A DNA stretch of 44,438 bases, from positions 1 to 44,438 of the forward strand of contig JAQWWH010000051.1 in assembly GCA_029255105.1 (NCBI GenBank). The letters are read 5' to 3'. Below the pieces are notes generated by a model. The model saw only the letters and a list, made by a program, of their open reading frames with translations. It searched no databases and was not told the DNA's origin. Shown here in pieces: positions 8,343-16,894 of the stretch (position 1 is the stretch's first letter; each line of letters starts with the position of its first letter). This stretch comes from Flavimaricola sp. (GTDB lineage Bacteria > Pseudomonadota > Alphaproteobacteria > Rhodobacterales > Rhodobacteraceae). The position numbers and the translations under genes were made by a program.

Positions 8343-10016
8343 ATGGCAGACGCCGCCATTCACGGCCACGAGCACGAAGACACGCGGGGCTTCTTCACCC
8401 GCTGGTTCATGTCCACAAATCACAAGGACATCGGCATCCTTTATCTATGGGTTGCCGGGGCCACAGGCTTCATCTCGGTTGCCTTCACCGTCTACATGCG
8501 GCTGGAGCTTATGCATCCGGGTGTGCAGTACATGTGCCTTGAGGGTGCGCGCTTCATCGCCGACTCGACCGCAACATGTACCCCCAACGGACACCTGTGG
8601 AACGTCATGATCACCTATCACGGTGTACTTATGATGTTCTTTGTCGTGATTCCCGCCCTCTTCGGCGGTTTCGGCAACTATTTCATGCCGTTGCAGATCG
8701 GCGCGCCGGACATGGCGTTCCCCCGGATGAACAACCTGTCGTTCTGGATGTACGTTGCCGGTACCGCGCTGGGTGTCGCCTCGATGCTGGCTCCGGGTGG
8801 TGACGGGCAGCTTGGTTCTGGTGTGGGCTGGGTTCTGTACCCGCCGCTTTCGACGTCCGAGCAGGGGATGTCGATGGACTTGGCGATCTTCGCCGTCCAC
8901 CTGTCCGGTGCCTCGTCCATCCTTGGTGCGATCAACATGATCACGACCTTCCTGAACATGCGGGCACCGGGGATGACCCTTCACAAGGTGCCCCTGTTCG
9001 CCTGGTCGATCTTTGTCACAGCCTGGCTGATCCTCCTGGCGCTGCCCGTCCTTGCCGGCGCCATCACGATGCTGCTGACCGACCGCAACTTCGGTACGAC
9101 CTTCTTCCAGCCGGAAGGTGGCGGTGACCCGATCCTGTACCAGCACATCCTGTGGTTCTTTGGCCACCCGGAAGTTTACATCATCATCATCCCCGGCTTT
9201 GGCATCATCAGCCACGTCATCGCGACCTTCTCGAAAAAGCCGATCTTCGGCTACCTTCCAATGGTCTACGCGATGGTTGCGATCGGCGTGTTGGGCTTTG
9301 TCGTCTGGGCCCACCACATGTACACCGTCGGCCTGAGCCTGACCCAGCAGTCCTACTTCATGCTGGCGACAATGGTCATCGCGGTCCCGACAGGGGTCAA
9401 GATTTTCAGCTGGATCGCCACCATGTGGGGCGGATCGGTTGAATTCAAAACCCCGATGCTCTGGGCTTTCGGCTTCTTGTTCCTGTTCACCGTTGGCGGG
9501 GTTACCGGCATCGTGCTCAGCCAGGCTGGCGTCGACCGGGCCTACCATGACACCTACTACGTCGTTGCCCACTTCCACTACGTGATGTCGTTGGGGGCAG
9601 TCTTCGCCATCTTTGCAGGGATGTATTTCTACCTGCCCAAGATGTCTGGCCGCATGTACCCCGAATGGGCGGGCAAGCTGCACTTCTGGATGATGTTCAT
9701 CGGTGCGAACATCACCTTCTTCCCGCAGCACTTCCTTGGCCGCCAAGGCATGCCGCGTCGCTACATCGACTATCCGGAGGCTTTCGCCACCTGGAACTAT
9801 GTATCGTCGCTTGGGGCCTTCCTGTCCTTCGCCTCGTTCCTGTTCTTCATCGGGGTCCTGTTCTACACCCTCCGCTTCGGCAAGCGGGTGACAGAGAACA
9901 ACCCCTGGAACGAATATGCCGACACGCTGGAATGGACGCTGCCCTGCCCGCCGCCTGAGCATACGTTCGAAACGCTCCCTAAGCAGAGCGATTGGGACAA
10001 AGGCCACGCGCACTAG
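8343..10016 (+). CDS. ctaD: Cytochrome c oxidase subunit I (aa3 type)
   Basis: 557 residues with about 12 membrane helices. It carries heme a, heme a3 and CuB, and reduces O2 while pumping protons across the inner membrane. Signature residues are in place: the heme a ligand in [10 protein letters not shown] (H93), the D-channel entrance in [15 protein letters not shown], the CuB His-Tyr crosslink in [10 protein letters not shown], the HH pair in AHHMYTV, the K-channel lysine in PTGVKIFSW and the heme ligands in VAHFHYVMS. The start is ATG 8343 with GGGAGAG upstream. The remaining oxidase genes (ctaC, ctaB, ctaG, ctaE) are not in the window, as is usual for a detached ctaD in Rhodobacterales. 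A terminator follows. Confidence 0.98.
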   Translation: MADAAIHGHEHEDTRGFFTRWFMSTNHKDIGILYLWVAGATGFISVAFTVYMRLELMHPGVQYMCLEGARFIADSTATCTPNGHLWNVMITYHGVLMMFFVVIPALFGGFGNYFMPLQIGAPDMAFPRMNNLSFWMYVAGTALGVASMLAPGGDGQLGSGVGWVLYPPLSTSEQGMSMDLAIFAVHLSGASSILGAINMITTFLNMRAPGMTLHKVPLFAWSIFVTAWLILLALPVLAGAITMLLTDRNFGTTFFQPEGGGDPILYQHILWFFGHPEVYIIIIPGFGIISHVIATFSKKPIFGYLPMVYAMVAIGVLGFVVWAHHMYTVGLSLTQQSYFMLATMVIAVPTGVKIFSWIATMWGGSVEFKTPMLWAFGFLFLFTVGGVTGIVLSQAGVDRAYHDTYYVVAHFHYVMSLGAVFAIFAGMYFYLPKMSGRMYPEWAGKLHFWMMFIGANITFFPQHFLGRQGMPRRYIDYPEAFATWNYVSSLGAFLSFASFLFFIGVLFYTLRFGKRVTENNPWNEYADTLEWTLPCPPPEHTFETLPKQSDWDKGHAH

Positions 10017-10036
10017 CGCTGCCCCACTGAAACATC

Positions 10037-10070
10037 AAAAGGGCCCCGATTTCGGGGCCCTTTTCTTTTG
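10037..10070. terminator. Bidirectional rho-independent terminator
   Basis: The stem is GGGCCCCGA / TCGGGGCCC with a minimal loop, followed by TTTTCTTTT on the plus strand and preceded by AAAA, which gives a T-run on the minus strand. It lies between the stop of ctaD (10016) and the stop of the convergent membrane-protein gene (10084), so it can serve both. Confidence 0.9.
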
Positions 10071-10083
10071 TCGTCCCTGCTGC

Positions 10084-10497
10084 TCAGGCGAGCAAGCGCC
10101 GCCCCTTTTCCGGATCCTGCAGGGCCAGATAGTTCAGCCGCGCAATCATGGCCATCAATCCGATGCACCCCGTGCACAGGATCAGCAGCAACCATGCCGA
10201 CAGGTTCATGCCCAGCGCTTTGGCCTTTGGCACCAGCAAATACCAGGCAGCTCCAATGCCCAAAAGCAGATCGAACCAGATCTGGTTGCCCCAAGCGTTT
10301 CGGGTGTGCTCAATCCAGAATCCGAACGGACCGACACTGATGATGGACCAGAGCGACCAGATCAGGAAAGCGACCGACAACCCCGCCGGAAACAACCAGC
10401 CCGCCGCGCCAACACCACGCCCCATCTGCATATGGGTCACGGCAAAGGCGACTACCCCCGCACCTGCAAGCCATGGCAAAACGTCATAGATCGTCAT
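10084..10497 (-). CDS. Four-helix inner-membrane protein of unknown function
   Basis: 137 residues with about four hydrophobic segments (WLAGAGVVAFAVTHM, FPAGLSVAFLIWSLWSII, IWFDLLLGIGAAWYLLVP, LSAWLLLILCTGCIGLMAMI). The ATG at 10497 is preceded by an almost perfect AAGGAGGTG. The general layout resembles small membrane proteins of the DUF2834 kind, but the match is too loose to name. It is divergent from a TetR-family gene, and two palindromes lie in the shared 79-base promoter region, so the TetR protein very likely controls it. No transport or enzymatic motif is visible. Confidence 0.8.
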   Translation of the reverse strand: MTIYDVLPWLAGAGVVAFAVTHMQMGRGVGAAGWLFPAGLSVAFLIWSLWSIISVGPFGFWIEHTRNAWGNQIWFDLLLGIGAAWYLLVPKAKALGMNLSAWLLLILCTGCIGLMAMIARLNYLALQDPEKGRRLLA

Positions 10498-10535
10498 ATT
10501 CACCTCCTTGAAGCGATTGTTTTTTGAACCACTGA

Positions 10536-10576
10536 TGTAGCGACTGCTACGTATCACGCATGTAGCACTCGCTACA
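10536..10576. promoter_or_regulatory. Twin palindromic operators for the adjacent TetR regulator
   Basis: Two copies of an inverted repeat lie between the divergent genes: GTAGC-GACT-GCTAC at 10537-10550 and TGTAGC-ACTC-GCTACA at 10561-10576. Both share the half-site GTAGC with a 4-base spacer and their centres are 25 bases apart. The second abuts the TetR start codon at 10577. This is the expected placement for a self-regulating TetR dimer that also represses the membrane-protein gene. Confidence 0.75.
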
Positions 10577-11122
10577 ATGGCAGATATGGACCGCATGGCC
10601 TTGAACCGTGAAACCCTTTTGGCGCGAATGTCCGCCCATGTGTTGCAGCACGGGTTGCAGACCGCGAGCTTGCGCCCCCTTGCCGCCGCGGCAGGGACCA
10701 GCGACCGAATGCTGATCTATCACTTTGGATCGCGTGATGCCCTGCTGATGGCTGTCCTTGACCACATTGCAACAACCATGGCGGCCGGTCTGGACCAGCT
10801 TTTCGATGGGCAAGGCGGGATGTCATCTGGGGAGCTATTGCGCGCGGTCTGGGGCGTCGCACGCAATGACGAGTTCCGCCCCGCCATGCGGATCTGGCTG
10901 GAATTGGTCGCGATCGCCGCCCGGGATCCCGAGGGGCACGGGGCCATCGCCACCCGAATCGCGGACGGCTTTTTGGTCTGGACAACCGGTCATCTGAAAA
11001 CCCCCGATGAGGCCCCTTTGGTGTTGACCTGCTTTGAAGGGATGCTCGTCCTGCAAGAGGCTGGACATGGCGCAACAGTCGATGCGGCCATCGATACCCT
11101 ATGCGCCCGCCTTACCCCCTGA
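10577..11122 (+). CDS. TetR/AcrR-family transcriptional regulator
   Basis: 181 residues. Residues about 8-55 form the TetR helix-turn-helix (LLARMSAHVLQHGLQTASLR, then AAAAGTSDRMLIYHFGSRDA, with the characteristic Y-H-F). The C-terminal helical domain would bind an unknown ligand and dimerise. The start at 10577 has no Shine-Dalgarno and directly follows an operator half-site, so the message may be leaderless, or the ATG at 10586 or 10595 may be used. It is divergent from the four-helix membrane protein, the typical arrangement of a TetR repressor and its transport or membrane target. Confidence 0.9.
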   Translation: MADMDRMALNRETLLARMSAHVLQHGLQTASLRPLAAAAGTSDRMLIYHFGSRDALLMAVLDHIATTMAAGLDQLFDGQGGMSSGELLRAVWGVARNDEFRPAMRIWLELVAIAARDPEGHGAIATRIADGFLVWTTGHLKTPDEAPLVLTCFEGMLVLQEAGHGATVDAAIDTLCARLTP

Positions 11123-11177
11123 AGCCGCGACCAGATTACGCATGGGACGGAACAGCACTGCGAGCTAAGTCCCCGTC

Positions 11178-11669
11178 ATGCCCTACGAATGGATCGACCC
11201 ACCCCCCGGAGGCCCGAAGGCAGAGCTGCACCTCTGGCCTTACAGATCTTTGCCAAAAAAGGGTTTCGTCACTTTTTTCGGCATCACCTTCACCCTTGTG
11301 GCGATCCCGTTGCTGGCGGTTCTTGGCTCACCCATCCTATGGGGCATCTTGCCGTTTATCGCGGTAGTTCTGGGAGGCGCGTGGTGGGGCCTGCAACGCA
11401 GCTACAACGACGGAGCGATCCTTGAAGAACTGAGGCTATGGGAGGACCGGATCACCCTGGACCGGCACAACCCGCGCGGCCCACACCAGTTCTGGGAGGC
11501 GAACCCGCATTGGGTCAGGATCAACGATTATCCAAAGGAAGGTCCGGTCGAACACTACCTGACCTTGCAAGGCGGTCCCCGAGAGGTCGAGATCGGCGCC
11601 TTTCTGACAGTCGAGGAACGCCTGGCCCTGCAGACTGAATTGCTGGACCGGCTAAGGGCCGTAAGATAG
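11178..11669 (+). CDS. DUF2244 family membrane protein
   Basis: 163 residues. A proline-rich N-terminus is followed by LHLWPYRSLPKKGFVTFFGI, two adjacent membrane helices (TLVAIPLLAVLGSPILWGIL and PFIAVVLGGAWWGL) and a cytoplasmic part containing SYNDGAILEELRLWEDRITL. This is the layout of DUF2244 proteins, which are common in alphaproteobacteria and often lie near cytochrome oxidase genes. The function is not established. The HFWEANPHW-like segment (HQFWEANPHWVR) and GAFLTVEERLAL at the C-terminus also fit the family. It follows the TetR gene by 55 bases but is probably independent. Confidence 0.85.
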   Translation: MPYEWIDPPPGGPKAELHLWPYRSLPKKGFVTFFGITFTLVAIPLLAVLGSPILWGILPFIAVVLGGAWWGLQRSYNDGAILEELRLWEDRITLDRHNPRGPHQFWEANPHWVRINDYPKEGPVEHYLTLQGGPREVEIGAFLTVEERLALQTELLDRLRAVR

Positions 11670-11765
11670 CCCGCTGCCGGCTAAAGAGCTGACGGCAAAG
11701 CAATGGTCGTCGCGAAGGCAGGCGGTCCCGACAAGGCTCCTCCCAAAGCCTTGCCAGAAAGTGCC

Positions 11766-12224
11766 TTAGCCCAACCGTTCTTTGACCATCGGTCCGACTT
11801 TACCAAAGTCCATCTGGCCAGTGTATTTGGCCTTGAGGGCGGCCATCACCTTGCCCATATCCCGGATCGAGCTTGCCTCGACCTCTGCAATGGCGACATC
11901 GACAGCGTCGGCAGCTTCTTCGCTGGACAGCTGGCGTGGCAGGAATTCCTCGATCACCCCGATCTCGGCCAGTTCCTTTTCGGCAAGTTCAAGACGGCCG
12001 CCCTCTTCGTAGGCGCGCGCGCTTTCCTGACGTTGCTTGACCATCCGACCCATGATGGACAGGACAACGTCATCACCAATACCGTCGTCTTCACCATCAC
12101 CCCGCGCCGCGATCTCCCGGTCCTTGATCGCGGCATTGACGAGTCGCAAGGTCGACAGTCGGTCTGCCTCCTTCGCCTTCATCGCCTCTTTCATGGCGGA
12201 ATTGATCCTTGTACGCAAATCCAT
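11766..12224 (-). CDS. GatB/YqeY domain-containing protein
   Basis: 152 residues, matching the stand-alone YqeY protein: MDLRTRINSAMKEAMKAKEA, RLSTLRLVNAAIKDREI, then EEFLPRQLSSEEA and VMAALKAKYTGQMDFGKVGP. The domain resembles the C-terminal tail of GatB, the Asp/Glu-tRNA amidotransferase subunit that contacts tRNA; the role of the free protein is not firmly known. It is divergent from carA with a 174-base shared promoter region, an arrangement common in alphaproteobacteria. Confidence 0.93.
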   Translation of the reverse strand: MDLRTRINSAMKEAMKAKEADRLSTLRLVNAAIKDREIAARGDGEDDGIGDDVVLSIMGRMVKQRQESARAYEEGGRLELAEKELAEIGVIEEFLPRQLSSEEAADAVDVAIAEVEASSIRDMGKVMAALKAKYTGQMDFGKVGPMVKERLG

Positions 12225-12398
12225 CTAGTTGTTCCTGTGATCCCCAAAACAAGCCTGCAATCTATCGAAAGCCGCCAACCATGACAACCAGAACCCCGCT
12301 GTCTGCAGGAACTGTGTCTCTTGGGCGGACCAAGCCTTGACCCCACCCCGGCCCGACCATAGTGTCCGGCCGATTTACAACCCCGGGGGACGATCGCA

Positions 12399-13562
12399 AT
12401 GCCGCAAAACGCGCAAGCCAAACCGACGGCCTGTCTCGCTCTGGCAGATGGAACGGTGTTCTTCGGAAAGGGCTTTGGAGCCACCGGTCAGACAACGGCA
12501 GAATTGTGTTTCAACACCGCAATGACCGGCTATCAAGAGATCATGACCGACCCATCCTATGCGGGCCAGATCGTGACCTTTACCTTCCCCCATATCGGGA
12601 ACACCGGCACCACCCCCGAAGACGACGAAACGGCCGAGCCTTTTGCCGCCGGAATGGTCGTCAAATGGGACCCGACCGAGCCGTCGAGCTGGCGATCCAC
12701 CGAAGACCTGCAAAACTGGTTGCGCCGTACGGGCCGGATTGCCATCGGTGGCCTCGACACCCGCAGACTGACCCGGGCGATCCGGCATCAGGGAGCCCCG
12801 CATGTGGCCCTCGCCCATGACCCGGACGGCAACTTTGACATTGCCGCCCTTGTCTCGGCGGCCCGCGCTTTCAACGGTCTTGTTGGCCTTGATCTTGCCC
12901 GCGAAGTGACCTGCGCCCAAAGCTATCGCTGGGACGAAATGCGGTGGGCCTGGCCGCAGGGCTATCAACGCCAGACAGCCCCCGTCCATAAGGTTGTCGC
13001 CATCGACTACGGCGCCAAGCGCAATATCCTGCGCTGCCTCGCCTCGTCCGGCTGCGACGTCACCGTCCTGCCCGCAACGGCAACGGCCGATGATGTTCTG
13101 GCCCTGTCGCCTGACGGTCTGTTCCTGTCCAACGGCCCCGGTGACCCCGAGGCAACCGGAGCCTATGCCGTTCCGATGATCCAGGGTGTAATGGAGCGGG
13201 CCGCCATGCCAATCTTTGGCATTTGCCTCGGCCACCAGATGCTGGCCCTTTCCCTTGGCGCCCGGACGATCAAGATGAACCACGGCCATCACGGGGCAAA
13301 CCATCCCGTCAAAGATCTTGAGACCGGCAAGGTTGAGATCACGTCGATGAACCACGGGTTCACAGTGGACAGCCAGACCCTGCCCGAAGGGGTGAAGGAA
13401 ACGCATGTAAGCCTGTTTGACGGCTCTAACTGCGGCATCCGGATGACGGATCGGCCGGTGTTCAGCGTGCAGTATCACCCCGAGGCAAGCCCAGGTCCAC
13501 AAGACAGCTATTACCTGTTCGAGCGGTTCGCAGCTGCCATGGCGGATCAGAAGGTTAGTTGA
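12399..13562 (+). CDS. carA: Carbamoyl-phosphate synthase small subunit
   Basis: 387 residues. It hydrolyses glutamine and channels ammonia to CarB for carbamoyl phosphate, the precursor of arginine and pyrimidines. The N-terminal domain (ADGTVFFGKGFGATG) is followed by a class I glutamine amidotransferase domain with the nucleophile in FGICLGHQ (C276) and the His-Glu pair in QYHPEASPGP. GGGGGACG-like purines precede the ATG at 12399. carB is not adjacent, which is normal in this group. The gene ends 80 bases before the glycosyltransferase, with no clear terminator between. Confidence 0.97.
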   Translation: MPQNAQAKPTACLALADGTVFFGKGFGATGQTTAELCFNTAMTGYQEIMTDPSYAGQIVTFTFPHIGNTGTTPEDDETAEPFAAGMVVKWDPTEPSSWRSTEDLQNWLRRTGRIAIGGLDTRRLTRAIRHQGAPHVALAHDPDGNFDIAALVSAARAFNGLVGLDLAREVTCAQSYRWDEMRWAWPQGYQRQTAPVHKVVAIDYGAKRNILRCLASSGCDVTVLPATATADDVLALSPDGLFLSNGPGDPEATGAYAVPMIQGVMERAAMPIFGICLGHQMLALSLGARTIKMNHGHHGANHPVKDLETGKVEITSMNHGFTVDSQTLPEGVKETHVSLFDGSNCGIRMTDRPVFSVQYHPEASPGPQDSYYLFERFAAAMADQKVS

Positions 13563-13642
13563 TCCTTTTGCTGTTAAGCCAAGGTTAACCAAGGTTGCGT
13601 CAGACTTGGAGGGACAAATGATGCCCCTTCAAGGATCTTGGA

Positions 13643-15499
13643 ATGACAGTTCAGAATACTGCGTTCGATCTCTTGCGATCACCCGAAGCGGTCATTGCCC
13701 GTCCTGTAGGCCGCAAGCATCGCTACGGGAGCATTCCTGTTCCCGGACTTCCCGGTCGGATCGACCCCACCCACAGGCCACCCGATCAACGTCTCATCGC
13801 CCTGTTGGGTGCCACGTTCTGTTTGCGCCACGATGTACTGCCCTGGCGGCGCTGCGGCAGCGTGACCGTTGTTCTGGCCGAGACTGAGGCCGCTTTCCTG
13901 CGTCACGTCACAGCCCTGTCCGACCTACTGGGGCCGGTCTGCTGGGCCTGTTCCGACAGATCGAAGATGCGCGACGCCATTGTCGATGCAGCTGGCCCAG
14001 AACTCGTCCATTTGGCCGAGGCGCGCTGTCCCAGCGCACTTAGCTGCCGGGACTGGAAGATCGCCACCCTTCGGTGGTGGGCGCTGGCGATCCTGTCGGT
14101 CGGAGTCCCGGCAATCCTCATGGCGCCCCATCTCGTTTTCGGGCTGGCGCTGGTTTGGCTCTGCATTACACTGATCGCAAGTAGTGCGCTAAAGCTGGGT
14201 GCAATCTGGGCCGCCCTGTCGGAACGGCCGGCACCTGCGACCGGGGCGGATCCTGCTGTGATCGCCCTGCCGGTGGTTTCCCTCCTCGTCCCGCTATACC
14301 GCGAAAGGGAGAGTGCCAGACACCTGATCGACCGGCTGCAGCGGCTGGATTACCCCCAGGACCGGCTCGACATCTGCCTCATTCTGGAGGCTGAGGATCA
14401 TCTGACCCGCGCCGCCATCGGGGCCGCGATCGGGGCAAACATCGGGGCCTCAGGCACCTTGGATAACATCCAAGTGATCACCGTCCCGGCCGGCACGATC
14501 CGGACCAAGCCTCGGGCGCTGAACTTTGCGCTCGATTTTGCCAAGGGAACGATAATCGGCATCTATGACGCCGAAGATGTCCCTGCCACCGATCAGATCC
14601 GCAAGGTTGTCGAACGGTTCGCCCGTTCGGGTCCGGATGTTGGCTGCCTTCAAGGTGTGCTTGATTACTACAACCACAGCTGCAACTGGATGGCCCGCTG
14701 TTTCGCGCTGGAATACGCGGTCTGGTTTCGGCTGGTCCTTCCGGGAATTCAAAGACTTGGGTTTGTGATCCCACTGGGCGGCACGACCCTGTTCCTGCGC
14801 CGTTCGGCCATCGAGGCGGTGGGAGGGTGGGACGCCCACAACGTGACAGAGGACGCCGACCTCGGCGTGCGCCTCGCCCGCAAAGGGTACCGCACGCTCC
14901 TGATCGACAGCGTGACCGAGGAAGAAGCCAACGCCCGGGTCTGGCCCTGGGTCCGGCAAAGATCGCGGTGGCTCAAGGGCTATGCCATCACATGGGGCGT
15001 CCATATGCGGCATCCTCTTGCCCTGTGGCGGGACCTTGGGCCATGGCGTTTCTTGGGATTTCAGATCCTGTTCATCGGCACGCTGAGCCAGTTCATTCTG
15101 GCCCCACTGCCCTGGCTGCTGTGGCTTGTCCCGCTTGGCGTGCCGTTTTTTCTACCCATTGATCTCGGGACTTATGGAACGATGGCGCTGGTGGCCGCAA
15201 TGCTGGCGGCCGAGGCAATCTCGCTTGCCTGCGCCATACTAGGGGCCCGAAAAGCCGGTCGTGGGTGGTCGGCAGTCTGGAGCCCGACCTTGCAGCTATA
15301 CTTCCCGCTTGCGACCGTTGCCGTCTACAAGGCCCTGTGGGAGATTTTGACCAAGCCGCACTATTGGGTCAAGACCGCGCACGGCCAATACCTGCCCACG
15401 GAACACTTGCCAGCCGAACACTTGCCAGCAGATCCTGCCCTTCGGGCAGCCGCTATTCCGCCGCCTCTACCTTGGCCGCATCCAGTTTCAGGCGGGTGA
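13643..15499 (+). CDS. Membrane family 2 glycosyltransferase with N-terminal GspE-like domain
   Basis: 618 residues. Residues about 45-150 resemble the N-terminal domain of type II secretion/pilus ATPases (LPWRRCGSVTVVLAE, ACSDRSKMRDAI). Two membrane helices follow, then a GT-A domain at about 205-450: SLLVPLYRERE, then IYDAEDVPA (the metal-binding D-x-D region), VTEDADLGVRLARKGYRTLL and the RQRSRWLKGY motif of processive cellulose-synthase-like enzymes. Four or so C-terminal helices complete it. It probably builds or exports a surface polysaccharide, but donor and product are unknown. A short tandem expansion (IGAAIGANIGAS, 14416-14452) interrupts the catalytic domain. The end overlaps the convergent GntR gene by 47 bases and encodes a repeated EHLPA. 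The start has AAGGAT upstream. Confidence 0.88.
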   Translation: MTVQNTAFDLLRSPEAVIARPVGRKHRYGSIPVPGLPGRIDPTHRPPDQRLIALLGATFCLRHDVLPWRRCGSVTVVLAETEAAFLRHVTALSDLLGPVCWACSDRSKMRDAIVDAAGPELVHLAEARCPSALSCRDWKIATLRWWALAILSVGVPAILMAPHLVFGLALVWLCITLIASSALKLGAIWAALSERPAPATGADPAVIALPVVSLLVPLYRERESARHLIDRLQRLDYPQDRLDICLILEAEDHLTRAAIGAAIGANIGASGTLDNIQVITVPAGTIRTKPRALNFALDFAKGTIIGIYDAEDVPATDQIRKVVERFARSGPDVGCLQGVLDYYNHSCNWMARCFALEYAVWFRLVLPGIQRLGFVIPLGGTTLFLRRSAIEAVGGWDAHNVTEDADLGVRLARKGYRTLLIDSVTEEEANARVWPWVRQRSRWLKGYAITWGVHMRHPLALWRDLGPWRFLGFQILFIGTLSQFILAPLPWLLWLVPLGVPFFLPIDLGTYGTMALVAAMLAAEAISLACAILGARKAGRGWSAVWSPTLQLYFPLATVAVYKALWEILTKPHYWVKTAHGQYLPTEHLPAEHLPADPALRAAAIPPPLPWPHPVSGG

Positions 15500-16106
15500 T
15501 GAAGGCCTTGGAGATGTGATCGCGCAACGATTTGTCGGCCGCATCGCCATCGCCTGCCTCGATTGCCGCGACGATGGCGGCATGCTCTTTCAAGGTCCCG
15601 GTCGGGCGGCCCTCTGCCTCGAGCGAGGTCGACGCCAAAAGCGCCATCGACCGATGCACAAGGTCAAGTTGCTGCACAAGAAACCGGTTATGCGAGGCAA
15701 GGTGGATCTGTTTGTGAAACCGTCGGTTCGCCCGGCTCAGCGCCCGTGGATCGCCCACCAGCGCATGGTCAGCCTCCAGCATGTCGCGCAGCACCCTGAC
15801 CTCTTCGGGGGTGGCATGGCGGGCCGCCAAACGGGCGGCAAGACCTTCAAGCTCTCCGCGTACGACGTACAACTCGGCCAGCTGGTTATGGTCCAGCGAG
15901 GCGACGATTAGGGACCGGCCATCGCGGGTCAGCAGCGATTGCGTCTCAAGCCGTTGCAATGCTTCGCGGATCGGCGTGCGTGAAACGCCAAAGCGGTCGG
16001 CAAGCTCGCTTTCGACCAAGCGGTCGCCGGGGCGGTATGTGCCCGTATCAATCGCTTCAAGGATCAGTTGATAGGCATCCTTTTGCGGGGATTTTGGGTC
16101 TGACAT
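15453..16106 (-). CDS. GntR-family regulator, FCD (FadR) subfamily
   Basis: 217 residues. Residues about 10-75 are the GntR winged helix (GDRLVESELADRFGVSRTPI, then REALQRLETQSLL). Residues about 90-205 are an all-helical FCD ligand domain with the metal-binding pattern (DHNQLAELYVVRGELEGLAA, ANRRFHKQIHLASHN, LKEHAAIVAAIEAGD, LRDHISKAF), where R-x-x-F-H and H residues bind a divalent ion and usually an organic acid. The ligand and target are unknown. It is convergent with the glycosyltransferase (47-base overlap) and divergent from the HAD phosphatase at 16209, which is a possible target. Confidence 0.93.
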   Translation of the reverse strand: MSDPKSPQKDAYQLILEAIDTGTYRPGDRLVESELADRFGVSRTPIREALQRLETQSLLTRDGRSLIVASLDHNQLAELYVVRGELEGLAARLAARHATPEEVRVLRDMLEADHALVGDPRALSRANRRFHKQIHLASHNRFLVQQLDLVHRSMALLASTSLEAEGRPTGTLKEHAAIVAAIEAGDGDAADKSLRDHISKAFITRLKLDAAKVEAAE

Positions 16107-16208
16107 TGCGGTGGCCTTTTCAATAGATTTGTAAACCTAGCGCCGCTGCCCCCTGACGTTCAAGCCAAACCCTTGCCGCCCCCCGAACGCCGCTCTAGGG
16201 TCCCTCAC

Positions 16209-16853
16209 ATGCACGCTGCTTCATTCTCTCATGTCCGCGCCTGGGTCTTTGATCTGGACAACACGCTTTACCCGCCCGAGGCGCGTCTGTTTGACCAGAT
16301 AGAAGTCAAGATGACGGACTACGTCATGCGGTCCATTGGGGTCAACCGGGCAGAGGCGGACCACCTTCGCGATCTTTACTGGCGGCAATACGGCACCACC
16401 CTTGCCGGGCTGATGGCGGAACATGACGTGGACCCGGGCCCCTATCTGACGGACGTCCACGAGATCGACCTGAGCCATCTGGAAAAGGCCCCCCTGTTGG
16501 CCGAACGGATCCGGGCCCTGCCCGGCCGCAAGATCGTCTATACCAACGGCTGCAGCCCCTATGCCCACAGAGTGCTACAGGCCCGGGGGCTGACCGGCAT
16601 CTTTGATGCGGTCTATGGGGTCGAACACGCGAACTTCCTTCCCAAACCGGAACAGGCAGCTTTCGAGGCGATCTTTGCGCTCGATGGTCTTGCCCCGGAT
16701 CAGGGCGCGATGTTCGAGGACGACCTGCGCAACCTGACAGCGCCTCACGCGATGGGGATGCGGACAGTCCATGTCGCCCCCCATGCGACGGGCCACGATC
16801 ATATTCACCACCATACGGACGATCTGACGGCCTTCTTGTCGCAGGTCCTGTGA
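16209..16853 (+). CDS. Pyrimidine 5'-nucleotidase-like HAD hydrolase
   Basis: 214 residues. HAD motif I is VFDLDNTLYP (nucleophile and acid D-x-D), motif II is YTNG, motif III is the lysine in FLPKPEQAAF and motif IV is MFEDDLRNL. The cap and the sequence DLDNTLYP with a nearby YG-x-T (QYGTTLAGL) match the SDT1/PHM8-type pyrimidine 5'-nucleotidase subgroup, which dephosphorylates UMP, CMP and related compounds. The ATG at 16209 follows AGGGT; a TTG at 16173 is less likely. The tail is histidine-rich (GHDHIHHHTDD), which is unusual and may bind metal. Confidence 0.88.
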   Translation: MHAASFSHVRAWVFDLDNTLYPPEARLFDQIEVKMTDYVMRSIGVNRAEADHLRDLYWRQYGTTLAGLMAEHDVDPGPYLTDVHEIDLSHLEKAPLLAERIRALPGRKIVYTNGCSPYAHRVLQARGLTGIFDAVYGVEHANFLPKPEQAAFEAIFALDGLAPDQGAMFEDDLRNLTAPHAMGMRTVHVAPHATGHDHIHHHTDDLTAFLSQVL

Positions 16854-16894
16854 CAAGGCTTTCCGACACCCGCAGGGCGGCCTATCTCTGACCC

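Noticed and set aside
8445..10013. A 522-codon frame on the minus strand
   Set aside because: It is the mirror of ctaD. The product is full of His, Asp, Gly and Arg in antisense patterns, without motifs, and ctaD is unambiguous.
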